A DNA stretch of 53,736 nt from an uncultured Victivallales bacterium (GCA_934644965.1 CAKUDG010000025.1:1-53736); one strand, 5' to 3'. Positions 26,281 through 36,527 are shown, counted from the first letter of the stretch. Notes: a model not told the origin generated them from the letters alone. Program-made: numbers and translations.

Positions 26281-26751
26281 ACATTTTATTCCGTCTATGT
26301 CAAATCCATTTCCAGAAAAAAACAAACAGAAAACACAGATTTTTCACAAGAGCTTGAAATCTCCGGAAAGGATGAAAGTTTTCACAGGTTCTGAAAGAAC
26401 TGGAAAATTCCACGAAAGAGCGGGGAAAGAAAAAAAGAAGGAAAATGCGGGATCTTTTTCAGACAGGGGGACAAATATGGGAGAAATCTCAAAAGTCCCG
26501 GAAACAGGAAAGGCGTTTTCTCTTTTTCCGGTTTCCTTTTTTCTGTTTTTCCGCCGGCCGTCGATTCCTGTCCTCGTCCTTGCCGATTCATCCGTTTTTC
26601 CCACGGGGGATTCCCGTTTTTCTTGGGAAAAAGCACGGCAGGACTTTCGGATCTGAACGAGGCCTCCTCCAGCTGCGGGATCGACTCCGCAGTCCTTTCC
26701 ACATGCAGAAAAGCCGCTTTGGGAAGCCGTTTTAAAAAAAATGAAAAAGAC
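26281..26751. other. Divergent intergenic region
   Basis: Between the GH32 operator and the sulfatase promoter. Purine-rich tracts give long open frames in several phases (up to 164 codons) that look like composition artefacts. The leftward TTGACA box at about 26300 probably serves GH32. No gene is called. Confidence 0.35.
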
Positions 26752-26780
26752 TTGACGGAATGATTTTGCCGATGTACTCT
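26752..26780 (+). promoter_or_regulatory. Candidate promoter of the sulfatase gene
   Basis: TTGACG, 17-base spacer, TACTCT, about 110 bases upstream of the sulfatase ATG. Confidence 0.45.
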
Positions 26781-26894
26781 TCCTCCGTCTGAAGTGAAAG
26801 GGAAACATTCCTTCCCCGATCCCTTTGCAGAAAAGCACGGCAGCGGAAATGAAGGCCCGCTTCAGAACATGCAGAAAAGAAAAAAAACAAGACT

Positions 26895-28345
26895 ATGACA
26901 GATGGGAAAAAGCACCCCAATGTTCTGATGATCGTTGCAGACCAGATGCGGCGTGACGCACTGGGGCTGAACCCTCCCGGATTTGCCCATACACCGCATC
27001 TGGACCAGCTGGCTCGGGAAGGGATCAATTTCACGAGAGCCTACTCGGCCTGTCCGAGCTGCATTGCGGCGAGGGCCACGCTTCTGACCGGGTTGAAACA
27101 CGAAAATCACGGATTCACCGGATACGATTCCAGACCGGAATGGCATTATGACGTCACTCTGCCCGGAGTGTTTGCGGAGGCGGGATACCATACACAGTGC
27201 GTCGGGAAAATGCACGTGGAGCCCCCCTCAGCCTGATGGGTTTCCACAATGTCGTGCTGCACGACGGTTTTCTGCACGACAAACGCAGAAAATACCGTGA
27301 TCCGCTCGAATACGATGATTATCTCCCTGACCTCCGCCGCCATCTCGGAGCAGATGCCGACATCAGCGACTGCGGCCCCGGATGCAACGGCTACGCGGTA
27401 CGCTGCTGGCCCTGGGATGAACGGCTGCACCCCAGCAGCTGGGTCACCTCGAAAAGCATTGAATTTCTGAAACGGAGGGATCCTTCGAAGCCCTTTTTTC
27501 TGAAGGCCTCCTATCACCGTCCGCATTGTCCGCTGGATCCGCCGCCTTCGTACTTTTCGATGTACGACACACGCAGTCTGCCGGATCCTTATCAGGGGGA
27601 CTGGACCGATTTCATGACCAATTACATCAATGCCGAAAATCCGGTACCGGAAGACGGAGCATCCATCGCCCGCGCCCGGCGCGCATACTGCGCACTCGTC
27701 ACACAGATCGACTATGAACTGAACCGCCTCTTCATCGCGCTGGGAGATCTGGGGCTCTGGGACGATCTCGTGATTCTTTTCGTTTCGGATCACGGCGACA
27801 TGCTCTACGATCACGGACTTGTCCGCAAGTCCGTTCCGTTTGAAGGGTCGGCGGGGATTCCCCTGTTCCTGCGTCTGCCGTGGGTCCTCCGCCAGGGGAG
27901 AGCCGGAATCACGGACGGCCGCCTCGCCGAACTCAGAGATGTCTTACCGACCCTCTGCGACATCTGCGGAATCGACATTCCTCCCGGACTCGATGGACAC
28001 AGTCTGCTCGATCCCTCCTTCACCCGGGAATATCTCCACGGCGAACACACCAACGGCATCCTCTCCAATCACTGGCTCACCGACGGAAAGGAAAAATACT
28101 GCTGGTTCAGTCAAAGCGGCAAGGAACTCCTCTTCGACCTGCATGCGGATCCCTGCGAAATGCACGATCTCTCCCGCGAACGGCCGGACCGGACCGAATT
28201 CTGGAGAAAACGCCTCGCCGAAGAACTCACCGGACGCATTGAAGAATATGTTCAGGACGGTATTCTCCGCAGCGGCCGCCCTCCCCTCTCCTCCCAGCCG
28301 TGGGCAGGAATCGGGAAGGGGAAAGGCCACCTCGGGCGGGAATGA
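26895..28345 (+). pseudogene. Sulfatase, interrupted by a frameshift at a C6 run
   Basis: Alkaline-phosphatase-fold sulfatase that would hydrolyse sulfate esters on glycans. The first piece (26895-27236) begins HPNVLMIVADQMRRDALG (metal-binding Asp-Gln) and holds the active-site motif SACPSCIAARATLLTG, where the Cys of CIAAR is the formylglycine site (C-x-A-x-R, the type matured by anaerobic sulfatase-maturating enzymes). The frame ends at 27236. The second piece is open from before 27197 and continues in another frame from LMGFHNVVLHDGFLHD to the second metal site FVSDHGDMLYDHGL and the C-terminus at 28345. Adding one C to the run at 27222-27227 restores one 480-odd-aa protein. Pseudogene, length-variable tract or sequencing error cannot be told apart here. 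Confidence 0.8.
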
Positions 28346-28420
28346 ATCCGCCCTGACGGGGCTTTCTCTTTTTCCCCTGCCGGGAGAAAAGCAGAAGGAA
28401 AAAAAGGAGATCATGGCATC

Positions 28421-29583
28421 ATGGCAAAGGGAGCTGGAACGGCGGAAGAACTGCCCCGTTCCTTTTTTCTTCTGATAAAACCGATCTCATTTCACTGCAA
28501 TCTGCGCTGCCGCTACTGCTTCTACCTGCCGAAGGAAGAGCTGTACGGACCCGGGATGCATCGCATGACGCGCGAAACACTCGAAAGCGCGACCCGTAAC
28601 TATCTTGCTCAGCCACTGGGACGCTACAGTTTCGGCTGGCAGGGGGGCGAACCCACCCCCTCATGGGGACGGATTTCTACCGGGAGGCGATTCGTCTTCA
28701 GCAGAAATATTCCCCCGGAGATGCAGAGATCGGCAACTCCCTTCAGACCAACGGCACACTCCTCGACGACGAATGGGGAAAGTTCCTGCATGAAAAGCAG
28801 TTCCTCACCGGAATCAGCATCGACGGACCGGCGAAACTGCATGACCGCTTCCGGAAAGACGCAAACGGCCGCGGCAGTCACTCCGACGTAATACGGGGAC
28901 TGAAGGTGCTCAGGCGTCATCACGTGGAATTCAATGTTCTCACCCTGGTTTCCGCCTCGAATCAGGATCATCCCGTGGAAGTGTACCGCTATCTCGGGGA
29001 ACTCGGCATACGCTATCAGCAGTACATTGAATGCGTGGAGACGGATGCGGAAGGGAAGAGGAAGCCCTTTGCACTCTCCCCGGGAAAATGGGGGGAGTTT
29101 CTGTGCAGAATTTTCGATGAATGGTACCCGCGTGATGTACATAGAATCTCCATCCGTCTCTTTGATTCCATCGTTTCGCGTCTGGCGACAGGAATTCCGA
29201 GCGTCTGCTCCATGGGTGGGAACTGCTGCAGCTATCTGGTTCTGGAGCATAATGGAGACGTGTATCCATGTGACTTTCATGTCCGGGAAGCGCTCCGGCT
29301 CGGCAACATCCGCGAAACGGATTTCGGAGCCTTGAGAGACCTTCCCTGTTATCGGGAATGGGGAAAAATCAAGGAACCGCATTCACAGAAATGTCTTGAT
29401 TGCCGTTTTCTGCCGCTGTGCATGGGAGACTGTCCGAAAAACAGAAGAAATTTGAAAAGTCTCCTGTGCGAGGACTGGCGGGTCTTCTATACACACACCA
29501 TCGGGCGTTTTGAAGAACTTGCCTCACGGGTTCGCTTCCGTGCCTCCGGGGAAGCCCCGGGACTCTCCTCCGGAAATCTGTGA
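28421..29583 (+). pseudogene. Anaerobic sulfatase-maturating enzyme, frameshifted at a C5 run
   Basis: Radical-SAM enzyme that would convert the sulfatase active-site Cys to formylglycine. The first piece holds the [4Fe-4S] SAM motif CNLRCRYCFY and GWQGGEPT; the second, in another frame, resumes with MGTDFYREAIRLQQKY and runs through the SPASM domain (CSMGGNCCSYLVLEHNGDVYPC and CLDCRFLPLCMGDCPKNR in overlapping parts), which binds two further clusters. The family reads GGEPTLMG at the junction, so removing two C or adding one C at 28656-28660 restores the frame. It follows its substrate sulfatase by 75 bases, with AAGGAG ahead of the start. Domain set is otherwise complete, about 388 aa. Confidence 0.8.
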
Positions 29584-30086
29584 CGCCTCCCCTCCTTTTT
29601 TTCAAAAACCTTTTTTGGGACAATCCTGTTTTTCCCGAAGCACTCTGAAAAGGCTCGGGAGAACGTTCGGAAAAGACTTGAGAAACGTCTGGAAGAATAA
29701 GAATCTGTGAGACGCACTGAAGAGAGTTCATCAGCAGGAAGAAGTGCCCTGAAATTTGTTTTTTGAAGTATGTTCTGAAAAAGGATTTTTTCACATTCTT
29801 TCTCACTCCTTATCTCTCCTTATTTTTTCTCATTCTCCCGTTCTCCCGCCCGGGTGCAGATTTTTCCCCGGAGTCCGTCCGATTTCCGGAATCCGCAGAA
29901 CAAGGATGGGAAAGGGAAAGCCGGGAAGAGAGAGTCCCCGAAAGATTTTGACGGATAGGAGATAAATAAGATCAAGAAATATGGGATTTTCAAGAGAAGT
30001 GAATTCTTGAAAAATCAATGATAAATGGTAAATTAGTATCGAGAAGAAGTCATGATTCTTTAACAAGTTTGGAGTTCAGAGAACAG
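29584..30086. other. Intergenic region upstream of the Tad locus
   Basis: Becomes A/T-rich from 29690 to 30080 and probably holds the promoter of the rightward Tad operon; I cannot fix the hexamers. The cpaB frame is open from an earlier ATG at 30018, but no ribosome site supports it. No other gene is seen. Confidence 0.35.
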
Positions 30087-30920
30087 ATGAAAAATATCAT
30101 TCCTCTAGTGGTGTCGGTGTTTTTGGGACTTGCGGCGGTTTACATCGTCAGCAAACTTCTGTTTGAACAGGAAGACGCGGGGACGGAAGACATGGTGTCT
30201 GTGGTTGTGGCGGCCAGGGATCTGGACGCCAATGACGATTTGCTGGAAGGATCCCTGACATACCGGGATATTCCGCTGTCCGCAATGCCGAAAAACGCTC
30301 TGCTCTGGGAAAACGTGGGGCTGGCATACGGGCAGACGCTGCCCCACGCGGTCGCGCAGGACGACTACATTTTAATGACGGACATCCGCATCCAGACCAC
30401 TCTCAGCGACTGTGCGAGACAAGGGGAATGGACCGTTCCCGTAACCTTTTCCGATCCTGCGCTGGTCAAAATGCTCATGCCGGATGATGAAATTGCCATC
30501 ATTTCCACCTATGTTTCCCAGTCGGCTCCGAGGACGGCAGCGGCGCCACCAGCCTCAGAGGATCCCCTTTCAGCGACAACGGGGGAGCTTTCCGAACTCA
30601 GATCGGGGGAGGGATCGCGCGAGACCTCCGTCCTTCTTCCGTGCGTCCGGGTCATCGGGATCGACAACGAACACGGTTCCTTCCGGGAAAGCGGCGGTTC
30701 GAGCGGCACGATCTTTGTTTCTCTGCCGCCTCAGCAGGCCATGATTCTGATTGCGGCACAGCGGGAATCGGAACTCTATCCCGTGCTCCGCAAACGGAAC
30801 GACTCCGCGGCGCTGAACAGAAAGGACGGAGGAGTCGTCAACAGCTCCACCTTCCGGAAAATCCGCACGGGACTGGTCCCCGCGGAACTGCCGGAAATTC
30901 CCAACAAAGATCACCGCTGA
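30087..30920 (+). CDS. cpaB: Flp pilus assembly protein CpaB/RcpC
   Basis: A 277-aa protein with one N-terminal TM helix (IIPLVVSVFLGLAAVYIVSKL) followed by a SAF-like domain (VVAARDLDANDDLLEGSLTYRDIP) and the RcpC/CpaB periplasmic domain (WTVPVTFSDPALVKMLMPDDEIAII, VLLPCVRVIGIDNEHG, IFVSLPPQQAMILIAA). It helps build the Tad secretin channel. A Ser/Ala/Pro-rich insert sits in the middle. Start at 30087 places the helix at the N-terminus and has GGAG 12 bases upstream. First gene of the rightward operon, 11 bases before the secretin. Confidence 0.85.
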   Translation: MKNIIPLVVSVFLGLAAVYIVSKLLFEQEDAGTEDMVSVVVAARDLDANDDLLEGSLTYRDIPLSAMPKNALLWENVGLAYGQTLPHAVAQDDYILMTDIRIQTTLSDCARQGEWTVPVTFSDPALVKMLMPDDEIAIISTYVSQSAPRTAAAPPASEDPLSATTGELSELRSGEGSRETSVLLPCVRVIGIDNEHGSFRESGGSSGTIFVSLPPQQAMILIAAQRESELYPVLRKRNDSAALNRKDGGVVNSSTFRKIRTGLVPAELPEIPNKDHR

Positions 30921-30931
30921 GGAGCTGAATC

Positions 30932-32647
30932 ATGAAACGGATATTTTTGTTTTCCGCAGTGTTTGTTCTGCTCAGTTTTTCCACTTCTGGAGAGGAAAGC
31001 GCCACACCCGCTCCCGGCCAGGGGCCGTCCACAACAGGAAGCGCGGCAAAAGCGGAAAAATCTGTTTCTGCCGGAGGAGACGGCTCCGCCGCCTCTGCTG
31101 CAGCAGGGGTGGACATTCAGGCAAGTCAAGAGACTGAAGCAGCCAGCGATTCGATCATCAAACTTCCTCCGGAAAGCGTGGCGCTGTCAACGGGTGAAAT
31201 CCGGAAATTTGAAGTGCCTTTTGTGATACAGCGGCACACGGTGAACACTTCCAATGTCCGGATTCTCCATGTGGAGGGGCGCTCCTTTGAAATTGAAGGG
31301 ATTTCCGAGGGGAGCGCCCAGGTGCATGTTTCGGCTGGGGGAATGAGCAAGGATTTCCGAGTGGAAGTCTCGAGTTCGATCATGCCGATCTACCGGGAGC
31401 TGAGCCGGGAACTGGGGGATCTGCCTGAAGTAGGAGTGGAACTTTCGGACAACGTGCTGACACTCCGCGGAGAAATCACCCGGCCCCTGCACTGGGAGTA
31501 TTTCCGCCGGGTCGTGAAACGTTACGAGGACCGCTGCCGGAATTATGTGACCTTCCAGCCGGGTCCGGCCCTCTTTGAAGACCTGAAGAAACTTCTTGAA
31601 AACGCCGGGTACAAGGTGGGGGAAGAGGTTTCGCCGGATCTGCCGGGACAGCTCAGCTTCCAGGTTTCAAACGGGATTCTGACGGTTTCGGGCTATCTGC
31701 TCTGTGAAAGCGACATAGAGGCGGTCAAACGCCTTCTTGCTTCGCAGAAATGGCTTTCCCCGGAATGGAACGGGAACGCCCTGCGTGCAGTGACGGAACT
31801 GAATCTGGCGGATACACAGCTGGATGTGGGGATCGTCTTTGTGGGAGTGACCCGGACACAGCTGGAACGTCTGGGCAATGCCTCTGCGGACGGGACCATC
31901 CTCTCCTGGAACCTGATTGCCTGGTTCCGGGATCTGGCAGGAGGAATGCCTCCCGGAGGGATCGACGGCTCCACCGCTCATGGCCGGGGCCTCTATTCCT
32001 CTCTCAACACGGACTTGAAAGGATCCCTGGTCTTCTTCGGAAACAACGGAATTTCCGATTTCCGAGACGCCGGACATATCACCCTGACCAACAACAGTCC
32101 AGATTATTCCGTCTATGAAAACGGCGGGACGCTGAATGTGAAAGTCTATAGCCAGGACACGGCGGATCTGAAACCGATCAACTTCGGGCTGAAAATGAAA
32201 GTCAGGGGCGGGCTGGTCCGTTCCGATGAAGTCCGTCTGGAATTCGACCTGGAAAAGAGCCTCGCCCCGATCAAACAGGATGAAGATTATTTCCAGCGCT
32301 CCACAAAAACCCAGGCAACGGTCCTCTGCAAACTGAACCGTACTGCCGTCATTGCCGGGCAGAAGGAACTGACCTATTCCGACAGTGGTCCGGGCGGCTA
32401 TGCGTTTCTGCGTCACATTCCGGTCGTCAACTGGTTTGCCTCCTCCGCCGAACAGCAGGGAGAGGAGCTGCAGCTGCTGATTCTGGCCTGCCCGAGAATC
32501 GCGAAACGCGATGTGGAAATGACCCGCCATCCTTCTGAGGAGACGGCGGCTGTTGAAAAAACAATCTCCGAATCCACCGGAAAAAAGAACCGGAAAGCTC
32601 ATGAACGGGAAAACCGGAACTGGATTCTGAAAATGTTCACATGGTAA
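30932..32647 (+). CDS. cpaC: Tad/Flp pilus secretin CpaC/RcpA
   Basis: Outer-membrane channel of the Tad pilus. 571 aa with a signal peptide (MKRIFLFSAVFVLLSFSTSG), an Ala/Ser-rich linker, the pilus-type N-terminal domain (ESVALSTGEIRKFEVPFVIQ...EGISEGSAQVHVSAGG), BON-like repeats (VGVELSDNVLTLRGEI and LSFQVSNGILTVSGYL) and a secretin core (VTELNLADTQLDVGIVFVGV, then LKMKVRGGLVRSDEVRLEFD and LLILACPRIAKR). A charged C-terminal tail follows. GGAG eight bases ahead of the ATG. Larger than the alpha-proteobacterial CpaC core because of the linker. Confidence 0.88.
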   Translation: MKRIFLFSAVFVLLSFSTSGEESATPAPGQGPSTTGSAAKAEKSVSAGGDGSAASAAAGVDIQASQETEAASDSIIKLPPESVALSTGEIRKFEVPFVIQRHTVNTSNVRILHVEGRSFEIEGISEGSAQVHVSAGGMSKDFRVEVSSSIMPIYRELSRELGDLPEVGVELSDNVLTLRGEITRPLHWEYFRRVVKRYEDRCRNYVTFQPGPALFEDLKKLLENAGYKVGEEVSPDLPGQLSFQVSNGILTVSGYLLCESDIEAVKRLLASQKWLSPEWNGNALRAVTELNLADTQLDVGIVFVGVTRTQLERLGNASADGTILSWNLIAWFRDLAGGMPPGGIDGSTAHGRGLYSSLNTDLKGSLVFFGNNGISDFRDAGHITLTNNSPDYSVYENGGTLNVKVYSQDTADLKPINFGLKMKVRGGLVRSDEVRLEFDLEKSLAPIKQDEDYFQRSTKTQATVLCKLNRTAVIAGQKELTYSDSGPGGYAFLRHIPVVNWFASSAEQQGEELQLLILACPRIAKRDVEMTRHPSEETAAVEKTISESTGKKNRKAHERENRNWILKMFTW

Positions 32648-32689
32648 GTTGCGTAAATCGCATGCTTCAGATAGGAATGCAGGACAGAG

Positions 32690-34627
32690 ATGGCGATGTT
32701 GCAGTTGAGAATCCACAATACGGATAGCACGGACGGAAAAGACAATCAGGAAATGATTGTTCCCCTGGAAAAGGATGGGAAATTTCCTCTGCTCATCGGG
32801 CGCTCGGAAGGAGCGGACCTGCGTATTGCAGCGGACAGGAAGGTTTCCCGGCGCCACGCGCAAATCAGCAGGGCGGGAGAGGAAGTCTTTGTGGAAGATC
32901 TCTCCAGCCGGAGCGGCACGCGGGTGAACGGGCAGAGCATTTCAGTCCGCACTGCGCTCAAGCCCGGAGACAGCATTCAGATCGGGGAAACGCTCCTGAT
33001 TCTGGAAAAGACTCAGGATTCCTCTTCTTCCCTTTCACTTTCCCGGGATTCATCCTCTTCAGGTTCCTTCAGTCCGGATCGGCAAACGGAGGGAGCGGCG
33101 GCACGGGGAGCGGATTTCACGTCTTCAAACGCATCCTCTCCCGGGAGTTCCTCCATACGTGTCAGCACTGCTTCTTCCGCCCCGGGCACGAAGCCGCAGA
33201 ACAAAGCCGCAGAAGGAGGAAGAGGAGGAGGCTCCTCCCGGGAAGAGGAGAAAAAGAAAAATGAGTCGGGAAAACAAGACGGCAGCGGCGGCGGCATACA
33301 GCACAGGCTTCCAGTTTATTCCGCGCAAAGTCTTCTGGTATCGTTTTACAGCGATGAAATGATCCGCCTGGCGAAACGCATCCAGAACCGCGTGCTGGAA
33401 CTTCTGAACATCGGGAGCGGTTCCGCGAAGGAAATGACGAACAGCGACATGCGCCCGAAAGTGGAAAGCGCCGTTGAACAGATTCTCCGCGAAGTCCGCC
33501 ATGAGATTCCCTCCGACGTGGACACGAATCAGTTCCGGCGGATTCTTCTGGACGATCTGATCGGGCTGGGCCCGCTTTCCCCCCTGCTGAGAGACGGAAA
33601 CATTTCGGAAATCATGATCAACGGTCCGGAAAACATTTTTGTGGAGAGCAAGGGGCTTCTGTACCGTAGTGCGGCGAAATTCAACGGGGAGATTCATCTG
33701 CAGTCGATCATCCAGAGGATTGTGGAACCGCTGGGGAGGCATATTGACGCGGCTTCGCCGATGGTGGATGCACGTCTGGAGGACGGTTCGCGCGTGAATG
33801 CGGTGATTCCGCCGCTGGCGCTGGACGGATCGCTGGTGACGATCCGGAAATTTCCATCGAAGAAGCTGACGGACGAGGATCTGATCGCCTACGGCAGTCT
33901 GACCCGTCCGATGGCGCTGTTTCTGCGGGAAGCGGTTCGTGCCAGGCGGAACATTCTGGTGTCGGGGGGAACGGGTTCCGGGAAAACGACTCTTCTGAAC
34001 ATTCTGTCCCAGTTCATTCCTGAAAAGGAACGGGTGATCACGGTGGAGGATTCGGCGGAACTGAAGCTGAGTCATGAGAATCTCTGCCGCCTGGAAGCAC
34101 GTCCTGCAAACGTGGAGGGACAGGGCCGCGTGACAATCCGGGATCTGGTCATCAATACGCTCCGAATGCGTCCGGACCGGATCATCGTGGGGGAATGCCG
34201 CGGGGCGGAAGCGCTGGACATGCTCCAGGCGATGAATACGGGACATGACGGATCCATGACGACCTGCCATGCGAACAATCCCCGCGATGCGCTCTCCCGT
34301 CTGGAGAACATGGTCATGATGGCGGGTTTTGAACTGCCGTCCTCGGCGATCCGGGAACAGATTGCCTCGGCGATTCACCTGATCGTCCAGCAGACGCGCC
34401 TTCCGGACGGTTCCAGAAAGATTGTGAAGATTTCCGAAGTCACCGGACGCGAAAGCAGCACCATTCTTCTCCAGGACATCTTCACGTTCGAACAGGAAGG
34501 ATTTGACGAGAAATTCCACGTTGTCGGGCATCATACGGCAACGGGGAACATTCCGAAATTCATCGATGAACTGCGTCAGTCCGGAGACCTGGAGCTGGAC
34601 ATGTCCGTATTTGTTCCGGAAGGCTGA
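32690..34627 (+). CDS. FHA domain fused to CpaF/TadA secretion ATPase
   Basis: A 645-aa fusion. Residues about 8-105 are an FHA domain with intact phospho-Thr-binding residues (IGRSEGAD, VSRRHAQI, SGTRVNGQ). A disordered Ser/Gly/Lys linker (about 110-205) leads to a CpaF ATPase: Walker A VSGGTGSGKTTLLNILS, Asp/Glu boxes ITVEDSAELKL and RIIVGECRGAEALDMLQAMN, His box STCHANNPRDAL-like MTTCHANNPRD. It powers pilin assembly from the cytoplasmic face. The FHA head should let a Thr-phosphorylated protein recruit or control the motor; the kinase at 42070 is the obvious candidate. It sits directly before tadB and tadC, so this is probably the principal motor. Confidence 0.92.
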   Translation: MAMLQLRIHNTDSTDGKDNQEMIVPLEKDGKFPLLIGRSEGADLRIAADRKVSRRHAQISRAGEEVFVEDLSSRSGTRVNGQSISVRTALKPGDSIQIGETLLILEKTQDSSSSLSLSRDSSSSGSFSPDRQTEGAAARGADFTSSNASSPGSSSIRVSTASSAPGTKPQNKAAEGGRGGGSSREEEKKKNESGKQDGSGGGIQHRLPVYSAQSLLVSFYSDEMIRLAKRIQNRVLELLNIGSGSAKEMTNSDMRPKVESAVEQILREVRHEIPSDVDTNQFRRILLDDLIGLGPLSPLLRDGNISEIMINGPENIFVESKGLLYRSAAKFNGEIHLQSIIQRIVEPLGRHIDAASPMVDARLEDGSRVNAVIPPLALDGSLVTIRKFPSKKLTDEDLIAYGSLTRPMALFLREAVRARRNILVSGGTGSGKTTLLNILSQFIPEKERVITVEDSAELKLSHENLCRLEARPANVEGQGRVTIRDLVINTLRMRPDRIIVGECRGAEALDMLQAMNTGHDGSMTTCHANNPRDALSRLENMVMMAGFELPSSAIREQIASAIHLIVQQTRLPDGSRKIVKISEVTGRESSTILLQDIFTFEQEGFDEKFHVVGHHTATGNIPKFIDELRQSGDLELDMSVFVPEG

Positions 34628-34661
34628 AGAAGAAAAAGAAGAAGAAAGGGAAAGCGTCAGA

Positions 34662-35561
34662 ATGAATTCGATATCGGTATCGGAACGTTACGGGGTATAT
34701 CTCCTGGTGCTTTTCGCGGTCGGGTTGTTGATTTACATTCTGATCACGCTCTTCCAGGCCTTCAGTCTGGAGCATGCGGACCGGAGAGTCAAGGGGACAC
34801 CGTCGGAGGGAATGGTCAACAATATTTATTATTTCATTGGGAGGACGACGCTTCAGCAGATCCAGCTTTCCTCCGGGATTCTGCTCTCGGGCGGATTGAT
34901 TGCGACGCTCATTTTCTGTCAGGTGTACAAGCCCCTAATCATTGTTCCCGCGGCCGCGCTGCTCTTTGTGCTGGGGATGGCGGCGCCCTGGCTCTACTTT
35001 TCCGCGAAGGCGCGCAAACGGGCGGAACGTTTTGAAAACAGCATTCTGGATCTGTCCCTCGGGCTGACCAGCGGACTGCGCGCCGGACAGGCTCTGCCGC
35101 AGGCACTGGAAGTGTTTTCACGCCGTTGCGAAGGACCGCTGAAAGAGGAATTGATGATCGTCATCCGCGAATACCGGCTCGGACTCGAACTGGCGGAGGC
35201 GATGCAGAGAATGTACAACCGGATTCCCTGCGAAGATCTTCAGCTTCTGATCATCTCGATCCGCCTGACGACGCAGTCCGGGGGAAGCATGGTGGACGTG
35301 CTGGAAAAAATCACCGGCATGATCCGGAGCAGAACAGAATTCCATCAGAAACTCCGTGCCCTGACGGCACAGGGACGTTTTGAAGCGCTGGCAATGTCCC
35401 TTGCGCCCCTTGTGGCATTCACGCTTCTCTTTTTCATCAACAACGATCTCATGCTGCCGATGGTCCAGACTCTGATCGGCTGGTGCGCCATCGGAGTGAT
35501 GCTCACGCTGGAAGTGATCGGATATCTGGTCATTCGCGGAATTGTGGATATAAAGGTGTAA
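34662..35561 (+). CDS. tadB: Tad inner-membrane platform protein TadB
   Basis: A 299-aa type II secretion F-domain protein: N-terminal TM helix (YGVYLLVLFAVGLLIYILI), two central TM segments (about 70-110), the cytoplasmic F domain (FENSILDLSLGLTSGLRAGQ, EDLQLLIISIRLTTQSGGSM) and two C-terminal TM segments. It transmits motor work to the pilus. The open frame begins within the FHA-CpaF gene at 34503, but the ATG at 34662 gives the natural N-terminus and lies 34 bases after the ATPase stop. Confidence 0.9.
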   Translation: MNSISVSERYGVYLLVLFAVGLLIYILITLFQAFSLEHADRRVKGTPSEGMVNNIYYFIGRTTLQQIQLSSGILLSGGLIATLIFCQVYKPLIIVPAAALLFVLGMAAPWLYFSAKARKRAERFENSILDLSLGLTSGLRAGQALPQALEVFSRRCEGPLKEELMIVIREYRLGLELAEAMQRMYNRIPCEDLQLLIISIRLTTQSGGSMVDVLEKITGMIRSRTEFHQKLRALTAQGRFEALAMSLAPLVAFTLLFFINNDLMLPMVQTLIGWCAIGVMLTLEVIGYLVIRGIVDIKV

Positions 35562-35567
35562 AGAGCC

Positions 35568-36500
35568 ATGAAACAGCTTTTCATTTATGCTCTGACTTTT
35601 CTGGCAGTCATGCTGCCCGTGCTCTACTTTGTCATTCTCGGAGAAAAGGACGAAAAACAGGGGTCTTCTGCCGATCCGGCGGAAGAGGAGAAAAAAAGAA
35701 GGGAAAAAGAGGAAACACCTCTTCTCTTCCGACTGCTCAAGCCCTTCTCGGATCTGCTGGATACTGTTGGGACAGGCACTTTGCTGCGTTATCTGTTTCC
35801 CGGACACAGTCAGAGCCTCCAGAAGAAGCTGGTTTTTGCCGGGCTGAAGCTGAATCCGGAAGACGTCTACTGCTGCCAGATGATTCTGGGCATTTCAGCC
35901 GCCTTGGCGGCGGCGGGGGTGACGGCGCTGCTGGTGGATTCCGAAAACCGCATCTCCATTCCGATTGCGGCGCTGATTGCACTCTGGCTCGGGAGTTCGG
36001 TTCCTGGGATCGTGATCGGCAACCGTGCGCAGCAACGCAGGATGGACATTCTCCGGGCCATTCCGTATTCAATTGACCTGATTGCCTCGGCTATGCGTGG
36101 AGGTCTGGATTTTTCGGCGGCAATCCGTTTTTACGTCAAGCTCGGGATTCCCGGGCCGCTGACGGATGAATATTCCCAGATGCTCCGGGAAATGGAACTC
36201 GGCGTCATCCGGATCACCGCGCTTCAGAATATGGCGGAACGGATCCAGATCAAGGAATTCACCTCGTTTGCCGCGGCCATTGCGCTGGGGACGGAACTGG
36301 GGGCGCCGCTCACGGAAACGATGGAAATTCAGGGAGAGGAAATGAGAAAGGCCCGTTTTGCGCTGGCGGAATGCAAGGCTCAGCGAGCGCCGTCGCTCAT
36401 GCTTCTCCCGATGGCGTTGTTTATTCTTCCCGCAGTGTTCATCATCATTCTGACTCCGGTGTTCCTGAAGATGAGGGAAGCCGGGGTCCCGCTGTTCTGA
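35568..36500 (+). CDS. tadC: Tad inner-membrane platform protein TadC
   Basis: A 310-aa F-domain protein with an N-terminal TM helix, a charged Lys/Glu stretch (about 30-50), paired central TM helices (about 104-150), the F domain (IPYSIDLIASAMRGGLDFSA, FTSFAAAIALGTELGAPL) and a C-terminal hydrophobic pair (LLPMALFILPAVFIIILTPV). It pairs with TadB to form the platform. Six bases after tadB. Confidence 0.9.
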   Translation: MKQLFIYALTFLAVMLPVLYFVILGEKDEKQGSSADPAEEEKKRREKEETPLLFRLLKPFSDLLDTVGTGTLLRYLFPGHSQSLQKKLVFAGLKLNPEDVYCCQMILGISAALAAAGVTALLVDSENRISIPIAALIALWLGSSVPGIVIGNRAQQRRMDILRAIPYSIDLIASAMRGGLDFSAAIRFYVKLGIPGPLTDEYSQMLREMELGVIRITALQNMAERIQIKEFTSFAAAIALGTELGAPLTETMEIQGEEMRKARFALAECKAQRAPSLMLLPMALFILPAVFIIILTPVFLKMREAGVPLF

Positions 36501-36527
36501 GGAGGAGAAGGAGGAGAAGAAGAAAGC

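Noticed and set aside
28413..28475. Mini-frame of 20 codons at the first ATG after AAGGAG (MASWQRELERRK...)
   Set aside because: The radical-SAM frame starts eight bases later and carries the cluster motif; the mini-frame is probably chance, though a leader peptide cannot be excluded.
33125..34534. Long - strand open frame (469 codons) opposite the FHA-CpaF gene
   Set aside because: Antisense shadow with His/Arg-rich low-information sequence.
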